Under the pieces are notes generated by a model. That model did not search any database, was not told the DNA's origin, and worked only from the letters and a program-made list of their open reading frames with translations. A stretch of DNA of 64,000 nt. Source: Lachnospiraceae bacterium C1.1 (GTDB lineage: Bacteria > Bacillota > Clostridia > Lachnospirales > Lachnospiraceae). How positions within the stretch are numbered: position 1 is the stretch's first letter; each line of letters opens with the position of its first letter. The DNA lies in NCBI GenBank assembly GCA_030434875.1, contig JAUISW010000001.1:1809501-1873500 (forward strand). The letters run 5' to 3'. This document shows positions 1-7,113 of the stretch, piece by piece. The position numbers were made by a program, and so were the translations under genes.

Positions 1-44
1 TCGATTGCAGAATTTAAAAGATTTTTGATTTTGTCGTGGGTCAT
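1..44 (-). CDS. N-terminal fragment of an unidentified gene, possibly a transposase
   Basis: Only the first 14 codons lie in the window, reading leftwards from an ATG at 44-42 (M-T-H-D-K-I-K-N-L-L-N-S-A-I). A perfect AAGGAGG lies at 56-50, five bases before the start, so this is a real translation start. The short lysine-rich N-terminus and the strong hairpins in front of the ribosome site resemble IS transposase genes, in which leader hairpins limit read-through expression. That resemblance is inference; 14 residues are too few to name a family. Confidence 0.5.
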   Translation of the reverse strand, partial: MTHDKIKNLLNSAI

Positions 45-49
45 AAGAA

Positions 50-138
50 CCTCCTTGAAATTGGAACAACGGTTATATTTCCAATTTCAAGGGCCGCTCT
101 CGCTACCTCTTATAATTCAATCAGTAGCGAGAGCGGCC
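50..138 (-). promoter_or_regulatory. Double-hairpin leader next to a Shine-Dalgarno site
   Basis: Two perfect hairpins stand side by side in front of the left-edge gene. The first is a 12-bp stem (55-66 with 79-90); its arm nearest the start codon runs straight into the AAGGAGG, so the first two bases of that site are paired. The second is a GC-rich 15-bp stem (92-106 with 124-138). In an mRNA both would fold immediately upstream of the ribosome site. Translation control or shielding from outside transcription is inferred. Confidence 0.5.
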
Positions 139-245
139 GCACAATTTCGGTTCTATGTCAACCCCTTTAGGGGAATTTTTTCAAAAAAACTGGGTTAGAC
201 CCCCTATGGAATCTAACCCTTTGAACTTAACTTACTGACATTGGC
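139..245. other. Non-coding stretch with short hairpins
   Basis: I find no gene here. A short C4-T3-A-G4 hairpin (162-173) is followed by a T run on the plus strand and could be a weak terminator. A second hairpin pairs 192-199 with 212-219 (GGGTTAGA / TCTAACCC). Confidence 0.35.
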
Positions 246-464
246 GTGTGAACAGTAACACAATTCAGTTGTCAGCCAGGCTGCCAACTGAATTGCAACC
301 TTCGGGGCACCATTTTATGTTTTTGCTTCGCAAAAGGGTGCCCCTCAACGCTGCATAAGTAATGTCTAAGCGCGTCAAAAACATGCGCTAAGTCATTACT
401 TAACTCCCACTTCATGTTCCTACGCAGCCAGCAGCAAAGTGCTGGCTGCTAACTGAACAGTAAC
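246..464. repeat. Cluster of four hairpins bounded by GAACAGTAAC
   Basis: Four strong stem-loops follow one another: 261-271 with 285-295; 304-311 with 337-344, with an inner TTTTGC/GCAAAA stem; 356-364 with 394-402, with an inner CTAAGCGC/GCGCTAAG stem; and 425-433 with 440-448. The block is bounded by the same motif in the same orientation, GTGTGAACAGTAAC at 246-259 and GAACAGTAAC at 455-464. That motif is also the terminal repeat of the elements at 17265, 29730 and 49867. I see no coding frame. From 465 to 619 I see only AT-rich DNA leading to the promoter at 620. Confidence 0.6.
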
Positions 465-619
465 GATAAACAGCCTTATCGTATATATTATCTTGTAGAA
501 ATTCACTATTCAATTGCAAATTAGAAGTGCTAAAACAATCAATCATGCACAGTTTTTTTTGTCATGTTGTTCAAGTTTCAGGACATATTACATATTTGTT
601 TTGATTTTAATACAATCTG

Positions 620-649
620 TTGACATATATTACTTGCGCACAATATAAT
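620..649 (+). promoter_or_regulatory. Sigma-A type promoter of the pectate lyase gene
   Basis: A consensus TTGACA (620-625) and a consensus TATAAT (644-649) are 18 bp apart. The transcript would start near 656 and give a leader of about 45 bases before the AGGAGG at 691-696. This is the best promoter match I noticed in the window. Confidence 0.75.
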
Positions 650-731
650 AGTGCAGTACACAAAATTTCAGATAATATTAACTTTATTAGAGGAGGAAAA
701 AATGCACAAATAACTTTGCAAAGCAATATCT

Positions 732-3008
732 GTGGCATCAGCACTTGCGCTTGGGATTTCCCTCACAGCAGGTTTCAGTGTAAATACAGCATTTGCAGGC
801 ACATCTACTTCGTGGAATTTCAAGAATTCCGAATTCAAAAACCTTGGAACGATTTCATCAACGACTACGGTCAACAACTTAGGTCTTATAGCAACAAGTT
901 CCAAAACCATGGAAGTTAAGGCAGACAGTCAGACTGTAAATGATACGGAATACACCTACTGCCTTGCTCTTGGTGGAAGCGGATGTACAAGCTATAGGGC
1001 TGTTAAAGTTCCTGTCAGCGGCAGTGACACAATCAAAGTTGTCTTAAAAAGTTCAGGATCATCAAGCAGAGATTTGGTCGTTGCTGACTCTGACGGTAAT
1101 GAACTTACCAGTCTTACGGCAGACACCTCTGCATCTCTTGAAACCTATGATTATTCGGGAAGTTCAGACTACCTTTATCTTTATTCGTCTAACAGCGGAA
1201 TCAACATTTACAAAATTCAGGTAGATTCCGATGACGACAGTTCTTCTTCGGAGGATGAACTTATATCCGATGGCTGGTATTACCTCAAGAATATCAACAG
1301 TCAGAAATATGTCGAAGTTGTTGACGGTAATGACAGCAACGGTGCTAACGTGCAGCAATACACCGGAAACGTATATTCATGTCAGAAATGGTATGTTACG
1401 AACCAGGGTGATAATTATATCACCTTGAAAAGCGGCATGGACGGCGGTCGTATGATGGACGTTACCAATGGAGGAACAACAGACGGTACAAATGTGCAGA
1501 TATATGATGCAAATGGCCTTGATCCCCAGATTTTCAAAGTAGTTGAAACCGGTACGGATAATGTTTTCTGTCTGTTAACCAAATGCAGCGGCGATACACA
1601 GGCTTTGGACGTATATGGCTGGTCAACTGAAAACGGCGGAAACATCAACACCTGGACCTATAACGGCTATGAATGTCAGCAGTTTAAGTTCGAGTCGACC
1701 TCAAATAGCTCAAGCTCTTCAAGCAGTTCAAGTTCTTCATCAAGTTCGTCAAGCTCAAGTTCATCAAGTACTGATACATCCGACGGAACTGTTGTGACAA
1801 ACTTCTCTGATCTTGTTTCTGCCGTTGATAGTGCTGAAGCTGCAGGCGGCGGTACTGTTTATGTGAAAGGTACTACTATTTCCTGTACAGGACAGCTTGC
1901 ACTTTCTACATCGAAGGCAAATGTTAACATTATAGGTGTGAAGAACAGCGACGGAACTTATCCGGTTCTTGACTTTACCTCCTTCAGATCCTCTTACATA
2001 GGAAAGTCAACCTCGGACTCTGCTGTAGGTATAAGAATTACGGGAAGCTACTACACCATAAAGAACCTTATCATTGAAAAGGCTCCCGACAATGGTATAC
2101 AGATAAAAGGAAGCTCAGCCGGAAATAATACAATTTCAAACTGTATCACAAGATACAACAATGATGCCGGTCTTCAGATTACCGGCGGCGCATACAGCAA
2201 CACTATTGAATATGTGTGTAGCTATCGTAACTGTGATGTATATACACTTGGTGGAAATGCAGACGGTTTTGCACCCAAGCTCGGTGCAGGCAGCGGAAAT
2301 ACTTTCTACGGCTGCTATGCATGGGATAATTCTGACGACGGATGGGATTCCTATGATAAATCCGATGATCTCACACCTGATCTGACCTATACCTGGTGTG
2401 CATGCTGTAACAACGGAAACCCTGATGTATTTACAGGTAAATACGACTTTGACAATGGTGATTCACTTGATACAGACCTTCTTCTCGTAGAACTGATCTG
2501 CAATAAGGATTCTTCATTTGCAAGCAATTACAGCAGCGGAACCTTCTCGCTTCCGACTTCAAAATTTATTGCAACTTCGGATGGCACTATAAGCCTTTCG
2601 ACATGGACAGGCAGCAGCTATGACGGAAATCCTAACGGCTTTAAGCTTGGCAGTGCCTACAGCTCTTCTTCATGCGTTAGAACTATGAACTATTGCCTGT
2701 CATTTGAACACGACAGCAAAGGATTTGATAATAATAACAGTTCCGTTACCGCAAGCCTTAAAAATTGTGTAGCTTACGACAACGGATACAATTACTACAT
2801 CCAGCCACTTACTCTGACTGCTTTCAGCAATATTGTAAGCTTCAGCGGCTCAAGCTCCGATAAACTGCCGAGCGGTTACTCCATCAGCTCAACAAGTTCT
2901 TCAAAGCAGTCATCTATAAGGAGCAGCGTTGAATCAACCAGAAGCTCAATAGTGTCGAGCTGCTATGCAGACAAAATTCCGGGCGAGGTTTACTTCGATA
3001 TTTTCTAA
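732..3008 (+). CDS. Secreted PL9-type pectate lyase with ricin-like domain (start region carries a stop codon)
   Basis: This encodes an extracellular pectate lyase that cleaves polygalacturonate by beta-elimination with Ca2+. Numbering from the GTG at 732: secretion signal to about 23 (ending A-F-A), a beta-rich N-terminal domain (about 25-165), a ricin-B-like lectin domain (180-322), a serine linker (about 326-348), then a right-handed beta-helix. The helix carries D-G-F-A-P-K-L-G and S-D-D-G-W-D, matching the catalytic Lys and Ca-binding Asp cluster of family PL9. The best ribosome site (AGGAGG, 691-696) serves an ATG at 702 in the same frame, but codon 4 is TAA (711-713). Reading that codon as AAA would give a classic signal peptide beginning M-H-K-K-L-C-K. 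The gene is therefore either nonsense-mutated, reinitiated at GTG 732 or mis-sequenced. The promoter and the rest of the frame look intact. Confidence 0.85.
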   Translation: MASALALGISLTAGFSVNTAFAGTSTSWNFKNSEFKNLGTISSTTTVNNLGLIATSSKTMEVKADSQTVNDTEYTYCLALGGSGCTSYRAVKVPVSGSDTIKVVLKSSGSSSRDLVVADSDGNELTSLTADTSASLETYDYSGSSDYLYLYSSNSGINIYKIQVDSDDDSSSSEDELISDGWYYLKNINSQKYVEVVDGNDSNGANVQQYTGNVYSCQKWYVTNQGDNYITLKSGMDGGRMMDVTNGGTTDGTNVQIYDANGLDPQIFKVVETGTDNVFCLLTKCSGDTQALDVYGWSTENGGNINTWTYNGYECQQFKFESTSNSSSSSSSSSSSSSSSSSSSSSTDTSDGTVVTNFSDLVSAVDSAEAAGGGTVYVKGTTISCTGQLALSTSKANVNIIGVKNSDGTYPVLDFTSFRSSYIGKSTSDSAVGIRITGSYYTIKNLIIEKAPDNGIQIKGSSAGNNTISNCITRYNNDAGLQITGGAYSNTIEYVCSYRNCDVYTLGGNADGFAPKLGAGSGNTFYGCYAWDNSDDGWDSYDKSDDLTPDLTYTWCACCNNGNPDVFTGKYDFDNGDSLDTDLLLVELICNKDSSFASNYSSGTFSLPTSKFIATSDGTISLSTWTGSSYDGNPNGFKLGSAYSSSSCVRTMNYCLSFEHDSKGFDNNNSSVTASLKNCVAYDNGYNYYIQPLTLTAFSNIVSFSGSSSDKLPSGYSISSTSSSKQSSIRSSVESTRSSIVSSCYADKIPGEVYFDIF

Positions 3009-3093
3009 ATCGATATTGAAATCCTTATAGATAAAAAAATCTACGTGCGTCTTATATGACAAGCGCGGATAATACGCCCTGCGGTTCCAATGG

Positions 3094-3132
3094 TTGCGCG
3101 GAGAATCCGGCAAAGCTCGGTTCTCCGCGCAA
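3094..3132 (+). terminator. Rho-independent terminator after the pectate lyase gene
   Basis: A perfect 12-bp GC-rich stem (TTGCGCGGAGAA, 3094-3105, with 3121-3132) is followed by a short T-rich stretch. It sits between two converging genes and may act in both directions. Confidence 0.75.
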
Positions 3133-3133
3133 T

Positions 3134-4048
3134 TTATCTTTGAACTTCTGCCTTTTTTAATTTTGCTTCCAGTTCCTTTATTCGTGCCTCTTTGTCAGCT
3201 ATCTCTTTATCCTTATCAGCTATCTCTTTATTCTTATCAGCTATCTCTTTATCCTTGTCAGCTTTGATATTTGCAATTTCAGCATCCTTCTGTGCCAATT
3301 CCACATCCTTCTCAGCTAACGCGACTTCCTTTTCCTGCTCGAATAACCTTGCAACTTTTGTCATCATGATCCACTCCTTTATATTTTTTCCAAGCTCATC
3401 ATTAATTATTTTATCTGTAAATGCAAGTATTCCTGCAAGCACAGAAACCATTACTTTTTCATCTTTAATTTTCTTTGCCAGTTCAACGCTATTCTTGATT
3501 GAAGATTGCTTATCCTTTGATGATCTATAAGTTAATGGAAGAATTATAAATTCCATTATTTCTTCATCTGTAAGATCTTCTCCGTTTTTTATCTTTGATG
3601 TGAGTCTTCTTTTGATCTTATTTGAATTAATTTCAGACAAGAATACACCTTCGACAAGAAGTTTTGATGCACCGACATCATATTCCGTCGCTATACTGCT
3701 TCGTTGAATATCACCGGTGTATATAATAATCAGACGTAGATGGATATCGTAAATCTTTTCATTCTCATAACGCCTTAGTATACGCGCTATGTAGCTGAAA
3801 TACTTATTGCGGTTAAACTTTTTGAAAGCACTCTCATAATCTATAATTGCAATTGAACCATCCTCAAGCAGAAAAAGATTATCAAGTCTGAGTTCATTGA
3901 CCTCTACCTCCGGTAAATTTGTAGGGAGAACCTTTACTATCTTAGGAACATTTATACCATAAGTCTTAAGAGACTTTCCCCGCAGAGACTCAGCAAGGAC
4001 TTTACTAATAACGTCCTTGTTCTGATATGTTATGTTTTTTTCGTTCAT
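3134..4048 (-). CDS. Rpn/YhgA-like PD-(D/E)XK family protein with coiled-coil tail
   Basis: The first 100 residues resemble the Rpn (recombination-promoting nuclease / YhgA-like) family: an N-E-L-R-L-D-N-L segment, then I-A-I-I-D-Y-E-S-A-F, the acidic-strand layout of a PD-(D/E)XK nuclease. The middle is helical. The last 60 residues are a charged coiled coil built from repeated D-K-x-K-E-I-A units, encoded by nearly identical 21-base tandem repeats at about 3196-3262, which could change copy number by slippage. The ATG at 4048 is preceded by AAGGAAGG. Rpn proteins are DNA endonucleases that promote RecA-independent recombination; the role here is inferred. The gene stands alone, convergent with the pectate lyase. 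Confidence 0.6.
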   Translation of the reverse strand: MNEKNITYQNKDVISKVLAESLRGKSLKTYGINVPKIVKVLPTNLPEVEVNELRLDNLFLLEDGSIAIIDYESAFKKFNRNKYFSYIARILRRYENEKIYDIHLRLIIIYTGDIQRSSIATEYDVGASKLLVEGVFLSEINSNKIKRRLTSKIKNGEDLTDEEIMEFIILPLTYRSSKDKQSSIKNSVELAKKIKDEKVMVSVLAGILAFTDKIINDELGKNIKEWIMMTKVARLFEQEKEVALAEKDVELAQKDAEIANIKADKDKEIADKNKEIADKDKEIADKEARIKELEAKLKKAEVQR

Positions 4049-4365
4049 TAAAACCTTCCTTAGAAATTATTATAACATATTTTTTTCATGGGATTACGCA
4101 TTATTCAGACAGAATGTCCGCACGTAACTCGAAATGGGTTATAGTCAAAGTTATGCTCCAACATATAACGAAATGTGTTGTCTTCGAAGACTTGCTAAGT
4201 TTAAAACGATATTGGGTACCTTGTCAAGTTCAGGGCGCACTTACTGCTATGGGAACCGATGCGCCATGCGCATCAGTTCCCATAAGCGTTCCCTGCTGTC
4301 AACCTGCGCACAAATACATATTTGAAATTTTGGAAGCAGCAGGCTGCGGAGCAATTCTCTTTAGG
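4049..4365. other. Intergenic region with a long perfect hairpin
   Basis: This 317-bp gap holds a very stable hairpin at 4249-4283: an 8-bp outer and a 7-bp inner stem (ATGGGAAC, GATGCGC) with one mismatch and a 3-base loop. It is flanked by TGTCAA...GCGCAC at about 4222 and again at about 4298. There is no T run, so it does not look like an ordinary terminator. It may be the core of a degenerate structured repeat. Confidence 0.45.
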
Positions 4366-6702
4366 TCAGCTTACGACAAGTTTGGTTTTATACTTTTTCT
4401 TTGAAGAATTTTTTCCCTCTCCAAACTGTGCAATTATATTTGTTTTTCCCTTTCCAACAATTGTAACTGTCCCGTCTTCAGCCACAGTTGCTACTTTTTC
4501 ATTGCTGGAGATCCATTTATCAGGCGTGTAGTCAATTTCCGTGTCTGTAAACAGTGAATTTGCCTTAAATCCCGCGTCACCGACTGTCCTGCTTATTTTT
4601 TTCTGCATGGACGGTTTGACCACGCTGATACTGCATGAACTTACAACACTCCATTTTTTGTCTGTCCGGGCTTTTAATTCGATTGTAACCGTGCCTGTCC
4701 TTTTTGGCTTGAGCACACCCTTCCCCGTTACAGAAGCTATCTTCTTATTTTTAGAGACAAATTTATACTTTATGCCGCTGTTAGTGTAAGCTTCAAATTT
4801 TGAACTGATATCATATTTACCGGCAGCAACATACAATCTTTCTTTCTTTTCATCGTCAGTTTTGTCTGATGCTGTATTATTTTCTGATGGCGTTTCGTTT
4901 CCCGAGGCTGTATTATTTTCTGACGGTGTTTCATTTCCTGATGCTGTTTCATCATCTGAAGGAATATCATTGTCTGATAATGTCTGATTCTCTGAAGTCG
5001 TTTTATTCCCCGAAGGTGTTTCTTCTGCATCATCCGGAACACCATTTTCCGATTCCGAGCCATTTCCAGAACTGATTTCATCTGACACAGGTGCCTTATC
5101 GTCCGAGACTGCTTCTTCATTATCCGGAACTTCTTCTGAAGCAACATTTACTGAAATAGACACCGGCATATCATAAACCGCATCCTGTTTTATATATCGT
5201 ATATTCGTTATAGTATTTCCGGATATGTCATTATCTTCTGCATTCCATCCTAATTCTACTGCCCTCCATATATTTTTGATATGTGTCAGACCATACTTTT
5301 TGCCTTTATCTGTTGTCAGGACAACTCCTGAAATAACGTCGCCTGCACTCACACTTCCAGTATTCGAAAGAGCTATTTCTATATCGGCATGACGTGCATT
5401 TACCGTCACCTCTCCTTCAACACCACTGATCGTAGAAGCCCTGCCTGATATTGCTCCGAAGCTCTTATTACCCTCCTCATCGACCGTCAAAACCTTTTTC
5501 TTTGAAGGTTTTTCGCTTAATTCATAATATGTATAGCTGGGCTGCTCAAACAGTGCCTTTGCCCCGTTGTATGATGTAGTTGTCTCCACTCCCCTGTTTT
5601 TCACAGTAATGCTTACGGATTCCGAATCATCAATTTTCTTAAAATTATCAAGTATCGCTGAATCCTCTACATATACAGGATAAATAATACCTGTAATATC
5701 AGTTCCATCGGGGTTCACATGGTATGATCCACCTGCGAGACTTCCGGTTCTGGGTTTATTTAAAGTTGCACTGGTGACTGCATCAACTTCATCGCTGTCC
5801 TCATTAAGTTCTGCCTTATAAAATTCATTATAAGGGATATTCATGAGGACATATCTGGAATCTGCTATTTTTGTCTCTGTTGCAAAATCATAAACCCCCC
5901 TCTGATTTATGTATCTGATGTTCGTAATAGTCTTTCCTGCAAGATCAAACTCATTGAGATTCCAGCCAAGCTCCGTCTTTCTCCATATATTCTGTATGTG
6001 TCGGAGCGGATATCTGTTTCCGTCAGCAGTTGTAATGATAACTGCTGAAACATTATAATCTTCTACCTCTCCCAGTCCTGAAAGAGTTACCTCCACATCA
6101 GTGTGGCTTCCACCATTTTTAACGGTCAGTTCGGCATCGCCGTCAGAATATTCCCCCACGACTTCACCAAAGCTTACTTCACCATTTTCAAGCTTTATCT
6201 CTTTATAAGCCTCCGGCTCTTCCTCTAACTTATAATACGAATAGCTCTCATTTTCAAACAGCGACTCTTTTCCTTCATAAACTGTTGTGGATGTTGTCCC
6301 CCTGTTTGTGGTTGTTATGCTGACACTGTCTTCATCCGTTACTTCATGATAGCCATCCAGGATCGATATATCGTTTACCTTTACAGGGTATATGACTCCG
6401 GTTATATCACTGCCATCAGAATTAACATGATATGAGCCTCCTGCCAGGCTTCCTGTTCTTGGTTTTGCATAGGTTGCACTTGTTACCGCATCAACATTTA
6501 AATCCCCTTCACCAATTTCTGCCTCATAGAATTTGTCATATGGAATGTTCATTAATACATAGACATTTTCGGACTGCGAAGACTGTACTGAAAGCCGGTC
6601 TTCTTCTATGGCAGGCTCAGCTAACGTCGGCAGCTGAAAATTTGCTGCTATCATGGATACAGACAATAAGGCAGCAAAAAACTTACTTCTTCTTTTTATC
6701 AT
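4366..6702 (-). CDS. Secreted protein with two Tp47-like domains and C-terminal Big-2 (Ig-like) domains
   Basis: The protein begins with a signal peptide (M-I-K-R-R-S-K, hydrophobic core, P-T-L-A-E). Two related modules follow, about 47-283 and 285-515. Each starts V-L-M-N-I-P-Y and has D-A-V-T-S-A-T, G-S-L-A-G-G-S-Y-H, an I-W-R-x-x-E-L-G-W-N and a T-I-T-N-I-R-Y-I segment. This pattern matches the domains named after the Treponema Tp47 penicillin-binding lipoprotein. A Ser/Asn/Asp/Glu-rich linker (about 520-624) contains repeated S-G-N-E-T-P-S-E-N units, and the last 150 residues look like two bacterial Ig-like (Big-2) domains. GAGGAGGGAAA precedes the ATG. A cell-surface or extracellular location is likely; catalytic activity is unknown. 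A stack of hairpins precedes the gene. Confidence 0.75.
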   Translation of the reverse strand: MIKRRSKFFAALLSVSMIAANFQLPTLAEPAIEEDRLSVQSSQSENVYVLMNIPYDKFYEAEIGEGDLNVDAVTSATYAKPRTGSLAGGSYHVNSDGSDITGVIYPVKVNDISILDGYHEVTDEDSVSITTTNRGTTSTTVYEGKESLFENESYSYYKLEEEPEAYKEIKLENGEVSFGEVVGEYSDGDAELTVKNGGSHTDVEVTLSGLGEVEDYNVSAVIITTADGNRYPLRHIQNIWRKTELGWNLNEFDLAGKTITNIRYINQRGVYDFATETKIADSRYVLMNIPYNEFYKAELNEDSDEVDAVTSATLNKPRTGSLAGGSYHVNPDGTDITGIIYPVYVEDSAILDNFKKIDDSESVSITVKNRGVETTTSYNGAKALFEQPSYTYYELSEKPSKKKVLTVDEEGNKSFGAISGRASTISGVEGEVTVNARHADIEIALSNTGSVSAGDVISGVVLTTDKGKKYGLTHIKNIWRAVELGWNAEDNDISGNTITNIRYIKQDAVYDMPVSISVNVASEEVPDNEEAVSDDKAPVSDEISSGNGSESENGVPDDAEETPSGNKTTSENQTLSDNDIPSDDETASGNETPSENNTASGNETPSENNTASDKTDDEKKERLYVAAGKYDISSKFEAYTNSGIKYKFVSKNKKIASVTGKGVLKPKRTGTVTIELKARTDKKWSVVSSCSISVVKPSMQKKISRTVGDAGFKANSLFTDTEIDYTPDKWISSNEKVATVAEDGTVTIVGKGKTNIIAQFGEGKNSSKKKYKTKLVVS

Positions 6703-6714
6703 TTTCCCTCCTCT

Positions 6715-6790
6715 TCGGCATTAAGCCGAGACGCAGCGTTAGCTTTAGCTAACGTCAGGTGCATTTTTTGCTGTCTTTCAGCAAGACAGC
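6715..6790 (-). promoter_or_regulatory. Three-hairpin leader in front of the Tp47-domain gene
   Basis: Three perfect stem-loops stand in tandem upstream of the ATG at 6702: TCGGC/GCCGA (6715-6729, touching the ribosome site), CGTTAGC/GCTAACG (6737-6754) and GCTGTCTT/AAGACAGC (6770-6790). The closest one could affect ribosome access. There is no match to a riboswitch class I recognise. The rest of the gap to 6951 is AT-rich with no gene. Confidence 0.45.
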
Positions 6791-6951
6791 GTTACATCAA
6801 AAAGTTTATGTTTTTATTGAATTTTTGTCAATTAAATTTAGCGAATTATAATGATAATAATTATCGACATATACACTGATTTTGATGTAATATGTTGTCA
6901 GGATCAGGCAAGAAGTTTATTTGTAACTATTCAGCAGCCAATGTCATTAAG

Positions 6952-7052
6952 TTAGGGAGCTGTTCATAAAATAAATAACTTTACATTTTGACGTAGGGCA
7001 GATGAGTATCTGTACAAGTCAATGTGAAGATTTATTTATGAACAGACCCTAA
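6952..7052. mobile_element. MITE-like palindromic element flanked by TA
   Basis: A 101-bp stretch whose ends are inverted repeats of about 23 bp: TTAGGG-CTGTTCATAAA-TAAAT at the left and its near-perfect complement at the right. The inside is also self-complementary (CATTTTGAC with GTCAATGTG, CAGAT with ATCTG), so the whole piece can fold into one long hairpin. Both ends are bounded by TA. Small size, no gene and TA at the boundary fit a non-autonomous element mobilised by an IS630/mariner-like transposase; no such transposase gene is in the window. Confidence 0.6.
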
Positions 7053-7113
7053 TCTTGTTGAAATAAATTTTTGCCGCATAAACCGTATTTTAATTATGAG
7101 GGGGATTTTCATT

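Noticed and set aside
246..464. CRISPR-like array
   Set aside because: The four hairpins differ in sequence and spacing; there is no regular repeat-spacer pattern and no cas gene.
620..919. 99-codon open frame on the plus strand overlapping the pectate lyase start
   Set aside because: It begins inside the promoter, has no ribosome site, and lies in another frame of the strongly supported lyase sequence.
4027..4404. 125-codon open frame on the plus strand
   Set aside because: It runs through the intergenic hairpin region and overlaps two real genes on the other strand, has no ribosome site and no protein-like composition.
4770..5147. 125-codon minus-strand frame in the Tp47-domain gene
   Set aside because: It is an alternative frame of the repetitive Ser/Asn/Glu linker, rich in Lys, Gln and Met only because of the repeat composition.
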